From contig JAILXV010000002.1 of the NCBI GenBank assembly GCA_045430285.1, positions 372,001 through 436,000 of the forward strand: a stretch of 64,000 bases of DNA, given 5' to 3'. This DNA is from Agarilytica sp045430285 (GTDB taxonomy: Bacteria > Pseudomonadota > Gammaproteobacteria > Pseudomonadales > Cellvibrionaceae). The notes below the pieces were generated by a model that searched no databases, was not told where the DNA came from, and saw nothing but the letters and a program-made list of their open reading frames with translations. The translations under genes and the position numbers were made by a program. This document shows, piece after piece, positions 17,762-27,559 of the stretch; positions within the stretch are counted from its first letter, which is position 1; each line of letters begins with the position of its first letter.

Positions 17762-18874
17762 CTAAAAACAGCGGCTAACAAATGTTTCTAATGCTTTTTT
17801 AATTGCTTGATCACTTAACTTGGCCATGCCTGGATGACATGGGACATTCACAATGCGATCGTATATATCAAATGCCTTTTCCGCCTTAGCCAAGGGGTGA
17901 TAATAACGCCCTGTAGGCACTACAGGGTCTTTAAAGTCTTCTAACGCGAGCGGCGTTAAAAACGGCACACTTGCGGGGATACCAGGGTGATTATCTACAT
18001 CAGACAAAATCCCTAGACCTACTTGCCTGCCGATAAGCGCAATACGACGGTACTGCTCACGATATTGCTCACCAAGGGTGTCCATCTGCTGCAAACGCAT
18101 CATACCGAACGCGCAAGAAATATCGGAGATTTTGCCATTGCTCGCACGACGGTTAATATCTTCACCAGGCTCATGACCAAAACAGATAATGCTACGGAAT
18201 AAATTTTCATGCTCGGCGGCCACTATCGCGCAACCTCCCTCACCAAAGCCCCACGGCTTAGTATGATGAAAACTAATGCACTCATTCGCACCATGCTGAT
18301 GTGAACCAAACGCCATCGCCGCGTCTACGCACAAGATCTTCCCATGCGCAGCTGCATAACGAAGATACTTATCCATGCTTTTCTTTTGACCGAAGGTATT
18401 CGTCACCACCATGCCATCAAAGCCTGTTGGGTCTAGCTCGGCTAAGTCCAACATACCATCGTCATCACAGTCCGCGATGTCCGCGTTACGCAAGGGGCCT
18501 TGAATTGAACTGTAATAACCAAAAGAAGAAGTAACCCAGCGCAGATCTTTCTCTGCCAGGGTTTCATGAAGATTGATAATCCCGTGCATTGCCGCTGTAC
18601 CACTGGCACACATAACAACTCTAAGACTTTCATCAAGATTTAAGGCTTTCGCGATTGTCGCTTCAATCTGGCGAGAAACCGGACCGAAATTTGTCCAATG
18701 ATTCGAAGCTTCGCTGGATTTGAGGAATTCACCTACAGCGATAAGATCGAGGGGCTTGTCTTCGATGTAACGCAACGTTTCGCCATCTGAGCGCGTCACT
18801 AAACCGGGTCGAAATTCCGCTTTCTTAGCAAGCGATTCCTTTTCTTTACCTACAACTGTTAATTTGGCACCCAT
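17762..18874 (-). CDS. DegT/DnrJ/EryC1/StrS-family PLP-dependent aminotransferase
   Basis: 370 residues. Makes amino sugars from keto-sugar nucleotides using PLP. Seen: VVMCASGTAAMHGII (phosphate-binding Gly-Thr region), KILCVDAAMAFGS (PLP-ring Asp-Ala) and the internal-aldimine Lys in SFHHTKPWGFGEGG. The C-terminal part is full length. The ~40 residues before the usual family start may be a real extension. It lies 77 bp upstream of the minus-strand family 4 transferase and is likely co-transcribed with it, suggesting that the EPS contains an amino sugar. Confidence 0.9.
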   Translation of the reverse strand: MGAKLTVVGKEKESLAKKAEFRPGLVTRSDGETLRYIEDKPLDLIAVGEFLKSSEASNHWTNFGPVSRQIEATIAKALNLDESLRVVMCASGTAAMHGIINLHETLAEKDLRWVTSSFGYYSSIQGPLRNADIADCDDDGMLDLAELDPTGFDGMVVTNTFGQKKSMDKYLRYAAAHGKILCVDAAMAFGSHQHGANECISFHHTKPWGFGEGGCAIVAAEHENLFRSIICFGHEPGEDINRRASNGKISDISCAFGMMRLQQMDTLGEQYREQYRRIALIGRQVGLGILSDVDNHPGIPASVPFLTPLALEDFKDPVVPTGRYYHPLAKAEKAFDIYDRIVNVPCHPGMAKLSDQAIKKALETFVSRCF

Positions 18875-19446
18875 ATTTCATCCATCCGAATTAAACGTTT
18901 ACATCAAATAACACTCACCACCTGAGTATTCCTCAATCAAAAAAGCAACAAATATTCCAAGAAAGTATAAAGCAAAGAGAAGTGTGACGCATTTAACATA
19001 AAAGATCGAAAAACGCTCAACTTGTCGTCGTAAGAGAGATAAATATCGTAAAAGGCCACAAAAAGTGCCCTGCGATTTCCATATTATTCACCCCTGAGGG
19101 GCACCTAAATCAACATTGTCGGCTGTCGTAAAACAAACCGACACGAAAAGCCTTTTACTGTCAGCCGCTTCATGTGATCACACATCTTGCTCTGCAGTCT
19201 CCGCTTTATAGCTTGCAAGGTCTCTGACCAAACAAACGTGCCTCGATAACCCAGCACCAACCCGCATGATGCGTTTTCGAAGCGTAAAGTTTTTCGAATT
19301 CATCAGGAAGCCACTCGTTAACCTAACCAAATAGTTATCGCCAACGCGAAATTGACCTTGCCACTAGCCGTCGTTACCATCACGCTTGTACACACCCGCA
19401 ATCTAACCCTCGTATCGCGCGACCTTGTTTTGTGTAACTAACGACG
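18875..19446. other. Divergent intergenic region
   Basis: No gene is supported. It should hold promoters for the leftward DegT gene and the rightward membrane-protein operon. Small dyads are visible: CCCCTGAGGGG near 19092, and TGTCGG with CCGACA about 15 bp apart near 19119-19143. I cannot assign a regulator. Confidence 0.5.
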
Positions 19447-20076
19447 ATGCAAAATTTTTTCGAAAAAATTGAATGGTCACCCACTATCGGTGATCCAAGC
19501 ATTATGGGCTGGCTCACCGTCCTGGCCTATTTCGCCTGCGCACTTAAAAGCCTTAAGGTGTATCGCGCAAGCGAGCGTATATTTAACCCTCCCGCTAAAC
19601 GCCAACTGCGCTTATGGCTAGGTATCACGGTGATCATGGTAGCCTTAGGCATAAATAAACAGCTCGACCTTCAATCCTTTTTTACCGCCAGTGCACGCTA
19701 TTTTGCATGGCAACAAGGGTGGTATGAACGTCGGCAAGTATTTCAAGAGTTCTTCATTGTCACGATCGGTTTGTTGGGGCTGGCAGGTATGGCCGCGTTA
19801 ATCGTTTTTTATTACAGGCTTATCCGCTTACATGCGCTCGCGATCATCGGGCTGATCAGCCTAGGGGTATTTGTGCTTATTAGAGCCTCGTCCTTCCACA
19901 ACGTGGATGCTTTTCTAGGGGCGCAATGGTTAGGCATTAAGGCGAATTGGGGGTTTGAGCTCATGGGGATTGCGCTCGTTTATATAAATGCACGACAATT
20001 GCTGCGCAAACGACGGCCTATTATCGACATAAATATCACTCATTCGCCGAAACCGGCCAAAACTGAGAACGCATGA
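19447..20076 (+). CDS. Integral membrane protein of unknown function
   Basis: 209 residues with about five hydrophobic segments (near 21-36, 56-72, 100-125, 130-148 and 165-182) and a basic tail rich in Arg/Lys. I do not recognise a family. Its stop overlaps the start of the next gene (a processive-type family 2 glycosyltransferase) by 4 bp, so the two are translationally coupled and it may be a partner of that transferase. Confidence 0.75.
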   Translation: MQNFFEKIEWSPTIGDPSIMGWLTVLAYFACALKSLKVYRASERIFNPPAKRQLRLWLGITVIMVALGINKQLDLQSFFTASARYFAWQQGWYERRQVFQEFFIVTIGLLGLAGMAALIVFYYRLIRLHALAIIGLISLGVFVLIRASSFHNVDAFLGAQWLGIKANWGFELMGIALVYINARQLLRKRRPIIDINITHSPKPAKTENA

Positions 20077-21251
20077 CCTATCTCCTTTTCAACGCCCTAC
20101 TTGTACTACTGGCAATACCCGTCGTTGTCTTTGTCGTTGAGTGTCTACTTGGCCTTATTCGACCAGCAGACGTGTCATCTGTAGACAATAACGACATCAC
20201 CTCTGCGATACTCATACCCGCCCACAATGAAGCAAGCGGCATTGCCAAAACCTTAGAAAACTTAAAGACACAGATAACCGACAACGACCACGTCGTCGTA
20301 ATCGCGGATAACTGTGAAGATTCAACTGCAGACATTGCCCGTCGATTTGGCTTTACCGTTATCGAACGACAAAGTGATCGCGAGCGTGGAAAAGGCTACG
20401 CCCTCGATTTTGGCATGCACTACCTCAAACAAAGGGACAGCTCACCAGACGTGGTCATCATTGTCGATGCAGATTGTATCGTCGAAGACAACGCACTTTC
20501 ACTTTTGAAACAAGCCGTCATAGCCCGTCAACGCCCCGTACAAGCCTGCTATTTAATGCTACGTGGTGACGTTTCACGTATTGCCGTAAAAATTTCGGAA
20601 TTCGCTTTCCTCGTAAAAAACAAAATACGACTGCGCGGCTTGAGCCGTCTTGGCATGCCGGTACCGCTCACCGGCACGGGCATGGCTTTTCCCTGGGAAG
20701 CGATCGCGCAAGCCCAACTAGCTACAGGTGATATCGTCGAAGATATGCGCTTAGGCGTAGAATTGGCCGAACATGGAGTGGGCGCAACCTACTGCGACCA
20801 AGCATGTGTTTATAGCTATTTCCCCACCAGCGAAGCGGCGGAAGCCACACAACGAGAACGATGGGAACATGGCCACCTCAGCACCTTGAGCCAATTTGCA
20901 CCGCGATTATTTAAACGCGCAATCGGGAAACCCAGCATTGAAGCGTTGGGCATGATGCTCGACTTGATCATCCCTCCACTCTCCCTACTGGTCATGATTA
21001 TGGGAGCCGCCTGGGGGTTTTTTCTTATTTGGGGCCTTCTATTTTCTCAATGGGCTTTATTTTACGGTGCAAGCGGCTTATTCGCGTTATTGCTGGTCAG
21101 CATTTCATTAACGTGGCTTTCCCACGGGCGTCATATTCTATCCATCAAAGAACTATTGCATATACCGGTGTACATTATTTCAAAAATCGTCATCTACCTT
21201 GGCTATATTGTGCGAAAACAAACAAAATGGATCCGAACCGACCGAGACTAA
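20073..21251 (+). CDS. Processive-type family 2 glycosyltransferase (membrane)
   Basis: 392 residues: N-terminal membrane helix (3-30), GT-A domain with AILIPAHNEASGI, metal-binding IVDADCIVEDNA, VEDMRLGVELAEHG and the Gln-x-x-Arg-Trp motif in TQRERWEHG, then C-terminal helices (about 305-360). This layout is that of transferases such as cellulose or poly-N-acetylglucosamine synthases, but no PilZ domain is present. It is coupled to the membrane protein upstream. The polymer is unknown. Confidence 0.88.
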   Translation: MTYLLFNALLVLLAIPVVVFVVECLLGLIRPADVSSVDNNDITSAILIPAHNEASGIAKTLENLKTQITDNDHVVVIADNCEDSTADIARRFGFTVIERQSDRERGKGYALDFGMHYLKQRDSSPDVVIIVDADCIVEDNALSLLKQAVIARQRPVQACYLMLRGDVSRIAVKISEFAFLVKNKIRLRGLSRLGMPVPLTGTGMAFPWEAIAQAQLATGDIVEDMRLGVELAEHGVGATYCDQACVYSYFPTSEAAEATQRERWEHGHLSTLSQFAPRLFKRAIGKPSIEALGMMLDLIIPPLSLLVMIMGAAWGFFLIWGLLFSQWALFYGASGLFALLLVSISLTWLSHGRHILSIKELLHIPVYIISKIVIYLGYIVRKQTKWIRTDRD

Positions 21252-21321
21252 GATCCGTACCCTCACGTTAATTCATCGTCGCTACAAAGACGAAAAAACT
21301 CACCGCTTATGGGAGGCCCCT

Positions 21322-22272
21322 TTGAAGCTCGCCGTTTCGATACTGAACTACCGCACACCAGAACTCACCGTACAGGCCGTGGACGCGACCATCGTCGCTT
21401 TAGCACATATGAAAGAAGAGTGGCGGATCATCGTCGTCGACAATGACTCACAAGACGCGAGCGAAGAGAAGCTCCGCACCACCACCGCCGATAAACAGCG
21501 ACTCAACACCCCAGGCTGGGATAACGTCGAAGTACACCAAACAGGTAACAACGGGGGTTTTGGGGCTGGCAACAACTTTGCCATTCAGTACGCACGTGAG
21601 CACTACCAGAACCTTGAATATGTCTACATCCTTAATTCAGATGCCTTTCCTGATGAAGACGCGATCCGACAATTGATAAACTTCCTGGACGAACATCCTA
21701 ACTACGGTTTTGCGGGCAGCTTTATCTATGGCACCGACGGGTCGCCTCACGAAACGGCTTTTCGTTTCCCCAATGCATTAGGCGAATTCGAAGGCGCCGC
21801 GCGTTTTGGCCCCATTAGCAAACTATTAAAAAACCACATCGTTCCTCTCGCTCTACCCCACGAGAGCTGCGACGTCGATTGGCTCGCCGGCGCGAGCATG
21901 CTAATGCGCGTTAAAACGCTCGAAGAAGTGGGCATATTCGATGAGACGTTTTTCTTATATTTTGAAGAAACGGATTTATGCTTACGCGCAAATCGTTTGG
22001 GCTGGCCGATACGCTATATTCTAGAGAGCAAGGTCGCTCATATCGGCTCGGCATCGACCGGCATGAAAAAATGGGACCGAATCCCCACCTACTGGCTGGA
22101 CTCTCGAAAACACTACTTCAAAAAGAACCATGGAAGCGTGTACTTTGCATTGGCCACAGCGCTTAGGGTGGCCGGTGGATGCTTCTACGCTTTACGCTGT
22201 TTGGTTGAACGCAAAGAAAATTCCGACCCCAAACGCTTCTTACGCGACATGATTGGCCACGCGCTTTCATAA
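21322..22272 (+). CDS. Family 2 glycosyltransferase (rhamnosyltransferase-like)
   Basis: About 316 residues from a TTG start at 21322, chosen because GGGAGG lies 5 bp upstream and the protein then begins directly with LKLAVSILNYRTPEL. The longer frame from 21199 overlaps the previous gene by 53 bp. Motifs: IIVVDNDSQD, NGGFGAGNNFAI, the DxD-like LNSDAFPDEDA, DWLAGASMLMR and FLYFEETDLCLRA. This arrangement is common in O-antigen/EPS rhamnosyltransferases, which fits the rfb genes nearby. Acceptor unknown. Confidence 0.88.
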   Translation: MKLAVSILNYRTPELTVQAVDATIVALAHMKEEWRIIVVDNDSQDASEEKLRTTTADKQRLNTPGWDNVEVHQTGNNGGFGAGNNFAIQYAREHYQNLEYVYILNSDAFPDEDAIRQLINFLDEHPNYGFAGSFIYGTDGSPHETAFRFPNALGEFEGAARFGPISKLLKNHIVPLALPHESCDVDWLAGASMLMRVKTLEEVGIFDETFFLYFEETDLCLRANRLGWPIRYILESKVAHIGSASTGMKKWDRIPTYWLDSRKHYFKKNHGSVYFALATALRVAGGCFYALRCLVERKENSDPKRFLRDMIGHALS

Positions 22273-22320
22273 AACTTTTGTATTACTTGCTATACAAGGA
22301 GAGTCTTCCGGTTGACTATA

Positions 22321-22351
22321 TTGATGTTTATCGGTTTTAGATAAACATCAA
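22321..22351. terminator. 12-bp perfect inverted repeat after a glycosyltransferase gene
   Basis: TTGATGTTTATC and its exact complement flank a 7-nt loop, 48 bp past the stop of the rhamnosyltransferase-like gene and 67 bp before the DsbA-like gene. No U-run follows on the plus strand, so it may be a factor-dependent terminator, a stabilising hairpin or an operator. Confidence 0.45.
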
Positions 22352-22418
22352 ACTCTGAGGCGAACCACTCTGCTAGAGTGACCTTTTCAGCACTCAGCAC
22401 CAGGCTAACGAGCAAGAG

Positions 22419-23090
22419 ATGAGCACAATCAAGATTGCACATTACTCGGACATTCTATGTATTTGGGCTTATGTATCCCAAAGGAGGATTGACGAGCTGT
22501 ATCAACATTTTGGTGATCAAATTGACGTAGACTTTCACTTCTTTCCGGTATTCGGTGACGCACACCGCAAGATGGCCACAAACTGGCAAGACCGCGGCGG
22601 CACAAAGGGCTATCACAAGCATGTCGCCAGCGTGGTGGAGGACTTCCCTCATGTGAATATCCACCCCTCCCTCTGGATTGACTCGACACCACGATCCTCT
22701 CTACCAGGTCACCTATACTTGTGCGCAGCTCGCCTACTTGAAGAGAAGCACATCGTCCCCAAAGGCACTTTCAGAGACCTACTCAAAACCATTCGCGAAT
22801 CGTTTTTCAATGAAAATCGCGATATTTCAAACGTGAAAGTGCTGCGTGGCATAGTGGAAAAATCGGCACTTCCTATAGAGCACATTGAAGAAATGATTCA
22901 AAACGGCAGTGCCTACGCTGCGCTGTCCCACGATATTCAGTTGGCCAGTAGCCTCACCGTACAATCCAGCCCAACACTGATTTTTAACGAAAACCGTCAA
23001 AGGCTTACCGGTAATGTTGGCTATAAAATAATCGAAGCCAACGTAAAAGAACTGCTTGAAGAACCCGCGGGCGGACAGTCCTGGTGCTAG
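22419..23090 (+). CDS. DsbA-like thioredoxin-fold protein lacking the CxxC pair
   Basis: 223 residues resembling the DSBA / 2-hydroxychromene-2-carboxylate isomerase superfamily: KIAHYSDILCIWAYVSQRR at the N-terminus, a helical insert in the middle, and SSPTLIFNENRQRLTGNVGY, which has the cis-Pro segment, near the C-terminus. The active-site region reads Cys-Ile-Trp-Ala: the first Cys is kept and the second is absent, so a normal dithiol oxidoreductase is unlikely. There is no signal peptide, so it is cytosolic. It could be an isomerase or glutathione-dependent enzyme. Its link to EPS is positional only. Confidence 0.8.
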   Translation: MSTIKIAHYSDILCIWAYVSQRRIDELYQHFGDQIDVDFHFFPVFGDAHRKMATNWQDRGGTKGYHKHVASVVEDFPHVNIHPSLWIDSTPRSSLPGHLYLCAARLLEEKHIVPKGTFRDLLKTIRESFFNENRDISNVKVLRGIVEKSALPIEHIEEMIQNGSAYAALSHDIQLASSLTVQSSPTLIFNENRQRLTGNVGYKIIEANVKELLEEPAGGQSWC

Positions 23091-23168
23091 GTCTCCCACA
23101 GACGCCACTACCTAAAGCGAAAAATCGATTATACTGAGCGGCACATAACAACCAGAACAAAACGCTTC

Positions 23169-23669
23169 ATGGCCCAGCAAGCAAATACCCAAATCTCCGC
23201 CACCGATCCAGACTGGAATCGTGAGGCACTCACCGCTTGGTGGGACCCAGCGAAGCAACTGCTAAAGTCCATTCGCAATTATCAAACGGCAATATCACAT
23301 GGCGGATTGAGTGGAAAACTTCGCTCGAAAATACACGTCTTGCAGCATCGTTTTTGGAGCGTCGCCAGTGGTGCCGACATCCCTTTAAACTGCAATCTCG
23401 GCGGAGGGCTGTTACTGACTCACCCAACCGGCGTGGTCATTCACCCCTACGCCAGCGTTGGCCCTAACTGTTTGATTTTGCAACAGGTTACACTGGTTGA
23501 AGGGGTTGAGGTTGGCGGGCATGTAGATATCGGGGCGGGCGCAAAAATAGTGCGTGCGGTAAAAATTGGTGATCATGCCAAGATCGGCGCTAACGCAGTG
23601 GTATTGCAAGACGTTCCCCCAGGAGCTACCGCCGTAGGGATTCCCGCAAAAATTATGTCCAAGTCATAA
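23169..23669 (+). CDS. Serine acetyltransferase-like hexapeptide-repeat acyltransferase
   Basis: 166 residues. A helical N-terminus is followed by a left-handed beta-helix: GGGLLLTHPTGVVIHP (catalytic His), then hexad repeats VGPNCLILQQVTLV, VEVGGHVDIGAGAKIV and AKIGANAVVLQDVP, ending TAVGIPAKIM. The layout is CysE-like but shorter than housekeeping CysE (about 270), as in EPS-locus acetyltransferases that decorate sugars. It probably uses acetyl-CoA in the cytosol. A membrane-bound acyltransferase follows. Confidence 0.87.
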   Translation: MAQQANTQISATDPDWNREALTAWWDPAKQLLKSIRNYQTAISHGGLSGKLRSKIHVLQHRFWSVASGADIPLNCNLGGGLLLTHPTGVVIHPYASVGPNCLILQQVTLVEGVEVGGHVDIGAGAKIVRAVKIGDHAKIGANAVVLQDVPPGATAVGIPAKIMSKS

Positions 23670-23855
23670 AAACGCATTAACATTTGTTCGGTACGAGCGT
23701 ATTGAATCTTGACAAAAATTCACCTCCCAACGCACGACCACAAACACTATGGTATTCGAAACGCACATGTTTTATTCTTCCCGCTCATCGCACGCTGCGC
23801 CTCTTCGCTGCAACGCCGCGCTCACGATTAATCACTTAGCCACGAGGCGAATTCA

Positions 23856-25886
23856 GTGAACTACCGTGCAGACATAGACGGTATCCGCGCTATTGCGGTT
23901 ACCACTGTCATTCTTTTTCATTATGGCGTCACTGGATTTTCGGGTGGCTTCGTCGGCGTCGACATCTTCTTCGTACTTTCTGGCTATTTGATTAGCTCCA
24001 TTATTTTTGACAAGCTCGAAAAAGGGCGTTTTGAATTTGGTAATTTTTATTTTCGACGTATTCGGAGACTGTTTCCGGTCTATGTCGTGGTCATGGCTGT
24101 TACTTTTGCGCTGGCCTACGCCTTCATGCTACCGAGAGAGTTTCGAGAATTTGGTCAAAGTTTAGTAGCGTCGACTGTTTATATTTCCAATATTTTATTT
24201 TTTTTAGAAGCGGGCTACTTTGACACAGCCTCACATCTAAAACCTTTGCTCCACACCTGGTCACTTTCGGTTGAAGAGCAATTTTACGTTGTCTTTCCTT
24301 TTGTTGCTTGGTTATGCGCGCGCCTTTCCCGTAAAAATCTTTTTATATTTTTTGCAATACTCACACTCGCTTCATTTGTTGCAGCGGTTAGTTATATTAA
24401 AACCGATACCAGTGCAGTGTTTTATCTGTACCCCTTTCGTGCATGGGAAATGTTTTTAGGGACATTGCTCGCGACAAAATTTATTCCTCAATTAGTATCG
24501 CGCTTATGGAATAACATCATCGCTATCACGGGGCTTGTGCTTGTCATCTTGCCAACTTTTTTATACACAGATAAAACATTATTCCCTGGCGCAGCGGCCT
24601 TTATGCCGTGTTTTGGCACGGCTCTGTTAATATACAGTGGCAACTCACACCAAGGATGGGTACAACAAATACTATCGTCGTCCATACCTGTTTATATTGG
24701 CAAGTTATCTTACTCCCTGTATTTATGGCACTGGCCTTTATATGTTATCTACGCATATATTTCACCAGAAGGATTATCAACGCTCGATGTCATTATGGTC
24801 GCTGCTGCCACCGTCACAGCATCCTACCTTTCTTATCGTTACATCGAAACACCTTTTCGGTACGGTCAATTTTCTTGGTCTAACCGCATGTTACCGGTAT
24901 TTTCGGCAACCGCCGTTTTTTCATTTGTTGCCATGGCCGCCGGCTTTTATCTCCATAAAACAAATGGCATGCCCCAGCGGCTTAATGCGGAAACCGCGGC
25001 ATTTGCCCACGCAGGGGGAGATCTCTTTGGTGACCTAAGTGGCTGTGTTTTGGAAGATAACAACATCTTACCAGGTATCGGGTTTTGCCCGATCGGCGAC
25101 CCACTTAATTCAGAATCTTATACGCTTATTTGGGGCGATTCACACGGCGGTGCATATAAACGCGGTTATGAAAGCGCGATCAATAACAATTCCCAGCACG
25201 CATTGCTTGCCTGGACCGGAGGCTGTCCTGCTGTATTTGGGCTAGAAAAAGACGAATCTGTTTCATCCAAGCTTATCGATGACCAATGCCCTATACGAAA
25301 CAATGCCATTCTCAAACTACTCAAGGAAGATAAGCGTATAAATTCTGTAGTGATTGTCGGCCGTTGGTCTTACTATATCCTCGGTGAAGGTGTTGGCGTC
25401 GACGAACATAATAAAATTTCGCTATGGCCTGAAGGTTCAAATCAAGACGCCGTTACAGACCAAGCCCGACTATTTATCGATAGCTTTATGAGCACGCTTA
25501 ACACACTTAAAGAAATGGATAAAAAGGTATTTGTGGTTGAGCAACCGCCCGAGTTCGAGCGCTATGTAGGTCGAAAAATTGCCATTGAGCTGATGAGGGG
25601 AAGCAAGGAGATACAAACCAATCTGGATGCATTAACCGCTCAACATTATTCAAAGGTTATGAAACGCCAAGGGCCGATGCAGCTTGCGCTGTCACATGCG
25701 GAAAACCAACAGCTAGCGACAATATTAAACACTCATGGATTTTTTTGCGAAAACGACACCTGCACGCTGATGCGTAACGGCGCACCGATGTACTTCGACA
25801 ACAATCACGTTTCCTCTTTTGGCGCAGAACAAATCAATACAATGTTTACCCCCGTTCTCCAGTTTCTAAAACAACCTGGAACATAA
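23856..25886 (+). CDS. Membrane acyltransferase 3 (OafA type) with C-terminal SGNH domain
   Basis: 676 residues from a GTG start. Residues 1 to about 370 are the acyltransferase-3 domain with about ten membrane helices: DGIRAIAVTTVILFHYG, SGGFVGVDIFFVLSGYLI, and LHTWSLSVEEQFY, typical of OafA-like enzymes. From about 400 a periplasmic SGNH hydrolase-like domain follows, with block I GDSHGGAYK and the late D-x-x-H in FDNNHVSSFG. These proteins O-acetylate surface polysaccharides. Its stop is 3 bp from the GMC oxidoreductase start, so they share an operon. Confidence 0.93.
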   Translation: MNYRADIDGIRAIAVTTVILFHYGVTGFSGGFVGVDIFFVLSGYLISSIIFDKLEKGRFEFGNFYFRRIRRLFPVYVVVMAVTFALAYAFMLPREFREFGQSLVASTVYISNILFFLEAGYFDTASHLKPLLHTWSLSVEEQFYVVFPFVAWLCARLSRKNLFIFFAILTLASFVAAVSYIKTDTSAVFYLYPFRAWEMFLGTLLATKFIPQLVSRLWNNIIAITGLVLVILPTFLYTDKTLFPGAAAFMPCFGTALLIYSGNSHQGWVQQILSSSIPVYIGKLSYSLYLWHWPLYVIYAYISPEGLSTLDVIMVAAATVTASYLSYRYIETPFRYGQFSWSNRMLPVFSATAVFSFVAMAAGFYLHKTNGMPQRLNAETAAFAHAGGDLFGDLSGCVLEDNNILPGIGFCPIGDPLNSESYTLIWGDSHGGAYKRGYESAINNNSQHALLAWTGGCPAVFGLEKDESVSSKLIDDQCPIRNNAILKLLKEDKRINSVVIVGRWSYYILGEGVGVDEHNKISLWPEGSNQDAVTDQARLFIDSFMSTLNTLKEMDKKVFVVEQPPEFERYVGRKIAIELMRGSKEIQTNLDALTAQHYSKVMKRQGPMQLALSHAENQQLATILNTHGFFCENDTCTLMRNGAPMYFDNNHVSSFGAEQINTMFTPVLQFLKQPGT

Positions 25887-25889
25887 TTC

Positions 25890-27515
25890 ATGCTGCATAA
25901 AATTCCACAAGACAAAATTACTGACTTGGCAGAAGCTCAAGCACAAAAGTGGGATGTGGTTATTATTGGTGCAGGGATGGGAGGCGGTACTGCTGCATAT
26001 GTTCTCGCGAATGCGGGATTAAAAGTGCTCGTACTGGACAAAGGCGCTGCAAATTTCGATGGGGACGAAGAAAGCGTCTCCATCGAACCCAATAGTGAGG
26101 CACAACAGTATATTAACGGCAAATGGCCTACACAAATTCGCACGAAGATAAACGGTGCCGACCACGATATGTGGGCACCGCTCGGCTGCGGTATGGGCGG
26201 GTCTTCATTATTGTACGCAGCGGCACTGCAACGTTTTCGCAGAAGCGATTTCGAACACAGGAAGGCGCCCAATGGCGAACACATCGGTTGGCCATTTTCA
26301 TACGAAGAGGTGGAGCCCTATTACCAGCGCTGTGAACAACTATTTTCTGTACGCGGCACACCCGACCCCTTAGAAAAAAATGTGTCTTGCTCACTAAATC
26401 CGCCACCGGCAATGTGCGAACAAGACCAACATTTTTTCGGATTATTTAAAGCGGCCGGCTACAACCCATACCGCTTACACGTTGGTGTTAAGTATGAAAA
26501 GGATTGTGGCGAGTGCGGTGGGCACATATGTAAACGCAGCTGCAAGCGCGACGCCTACAATAGCTGCATAGTGCCAGCACTTTCATCAAACAATGTATAT
26601 GTTGCTGAGTATGCCGATGTCCAGAAGCTAGACACTGAGAACAAAAGCATCTCAACCATTCATGTTATGCAAAAAAATAAGCGCTTCGAGATAAGCGGAA
26701 AGATCGTGGTACTTTCTGCCGGCGCATACTTTACCCCCACTCTTTTATTAAAATCTTCGAGTAATTCAATGAAAGATGGGCTCGCGAATTCAAGCAAGCA
26801 GGTGGGTAAAAATTTAATGTTTCACGCCAGCGATTATCTAGGCATCTGGCCACAAAAAAAATGCTCTCGTATAGGCCCCAACAAGACCATTGCCATTCGT
26901 GACCTATATGAACTCAACGGCGAAAAAGCGGGGGAAATTCAATCTACGGGCTTAGCTGCAGATTTCGGTTTAATTATGTATTCTTTACGCTTACTGTTCG
27001 ACCAAAGTAAACTCAGTAAATTAAAACCCTTACGCCACTTTTTGCGTATTCCTGCATACATCGCCTCCAAGCTTTATGGTGAAGCTACTGTTTTCACCAC
27101 GATCGTTGAAGACTTTCCCTATTCAGAAAATCGTATCGTCGTTGACGACACCGCGCCTTCAGGTATGCGCTTTGAATACACCATACACGAAGAGCTGAAA
27201 AACCGCGTCGCATCGATGCGTCACCACATGCGTCATCAAATGAAAAATCTACGCGTGCTTCCGTTAAACCTCACCGTCAACCTTAATTACGGCCACCCTT
27301 GTGGCACAGCGCGTGCCGGAGAAGATCCTGCAACAAGTGTTGTCGATAAAGACTGTAAAGCCCATGATCTCGACAACCTTTATATTGTGGACGCCTCCAT
27401 TATGCCCACCAGTGGCGGAACAAACCCCAGTTTAACAATCGCGGCTAACGCAATGCGGGTTGCAGAGAAAATTGCACAACGCTTAACGCAGCCCGACACC
27501 AAGCGCCCTGTGTGA
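25890..27515 (+). CDS. GMC-family FAD oxidoreductase
   Basis: 541 residues. FAD-binding motif VVIIGAGMGGGTAAYVLANAG near the N-terminus, CGMGGSSLLYAAALQRF (GMC signature 1-like), and the C-terminal HPCGTARAGEDP ... LYIVDASIMPTSGGTNPSLT with the catalytic region. A Cys-rich stretch, KDCGECGGHICKRSC, sits near residue 208; similar clusters occur in bacterial GMC enzymes. No signal peptide. It oxidises an alcohol group of an unknown substrate, possibly a sugar or polyol. It is in one operon with the acyltransferase upstream and is convergent with the SDR gene that follows. Confidence 0.88.
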   Translation: MLHKIPQDKITDLAEAQAQKWDVVIIGAGMGGGTAAYVLANAGLKVLVLDKGAANFDGDEESVSIEPNSEAQQYINGKWPTQIRTKINGADHDMWAPLGCGMGGSSLLYAAALQRFRRSDFEHRKAPNGEHIGWPFSYEEVEPYYQRCEQLFSVRGTPDPLEKNVSCSLNPPPAMCEQDQHFFGLFKAAGYNPYRLHVGVKYEKDCGECGGHICKRSCKRDAYNSCIVPALSSNNVYVAEYADVQKLDTENKSISTIHVMQKNKRFEISGKIVVLSAGAYFTPTLLLKSSSNSMKDGLANSSKQVGKNLMFHASDYLGIWPQKKCSRIGPNKTIAIRDLYELNGEKAGEIQSTGLAADFGLIMYSLRLLFDQSKLSKLKPLRHFLRIPAYIASKLYGEATVFTTIVEDFPYSENRIVVDDTAPSGMRFEYTIHEELKNRVASMRHHMRHQMKNLRVLPLNLTVNLNYGHPCGTARAGEDPATSVVDKDCKAHDLDNLYIVDASIMPTSGGTNPSLTIAANAMRVAEKIAQRLTQPDTKRPV

Positions 27516-27559
27516 TCCAAGGCATCGGATACGTTAATAGTAAACACTCAGTAAAGTAT

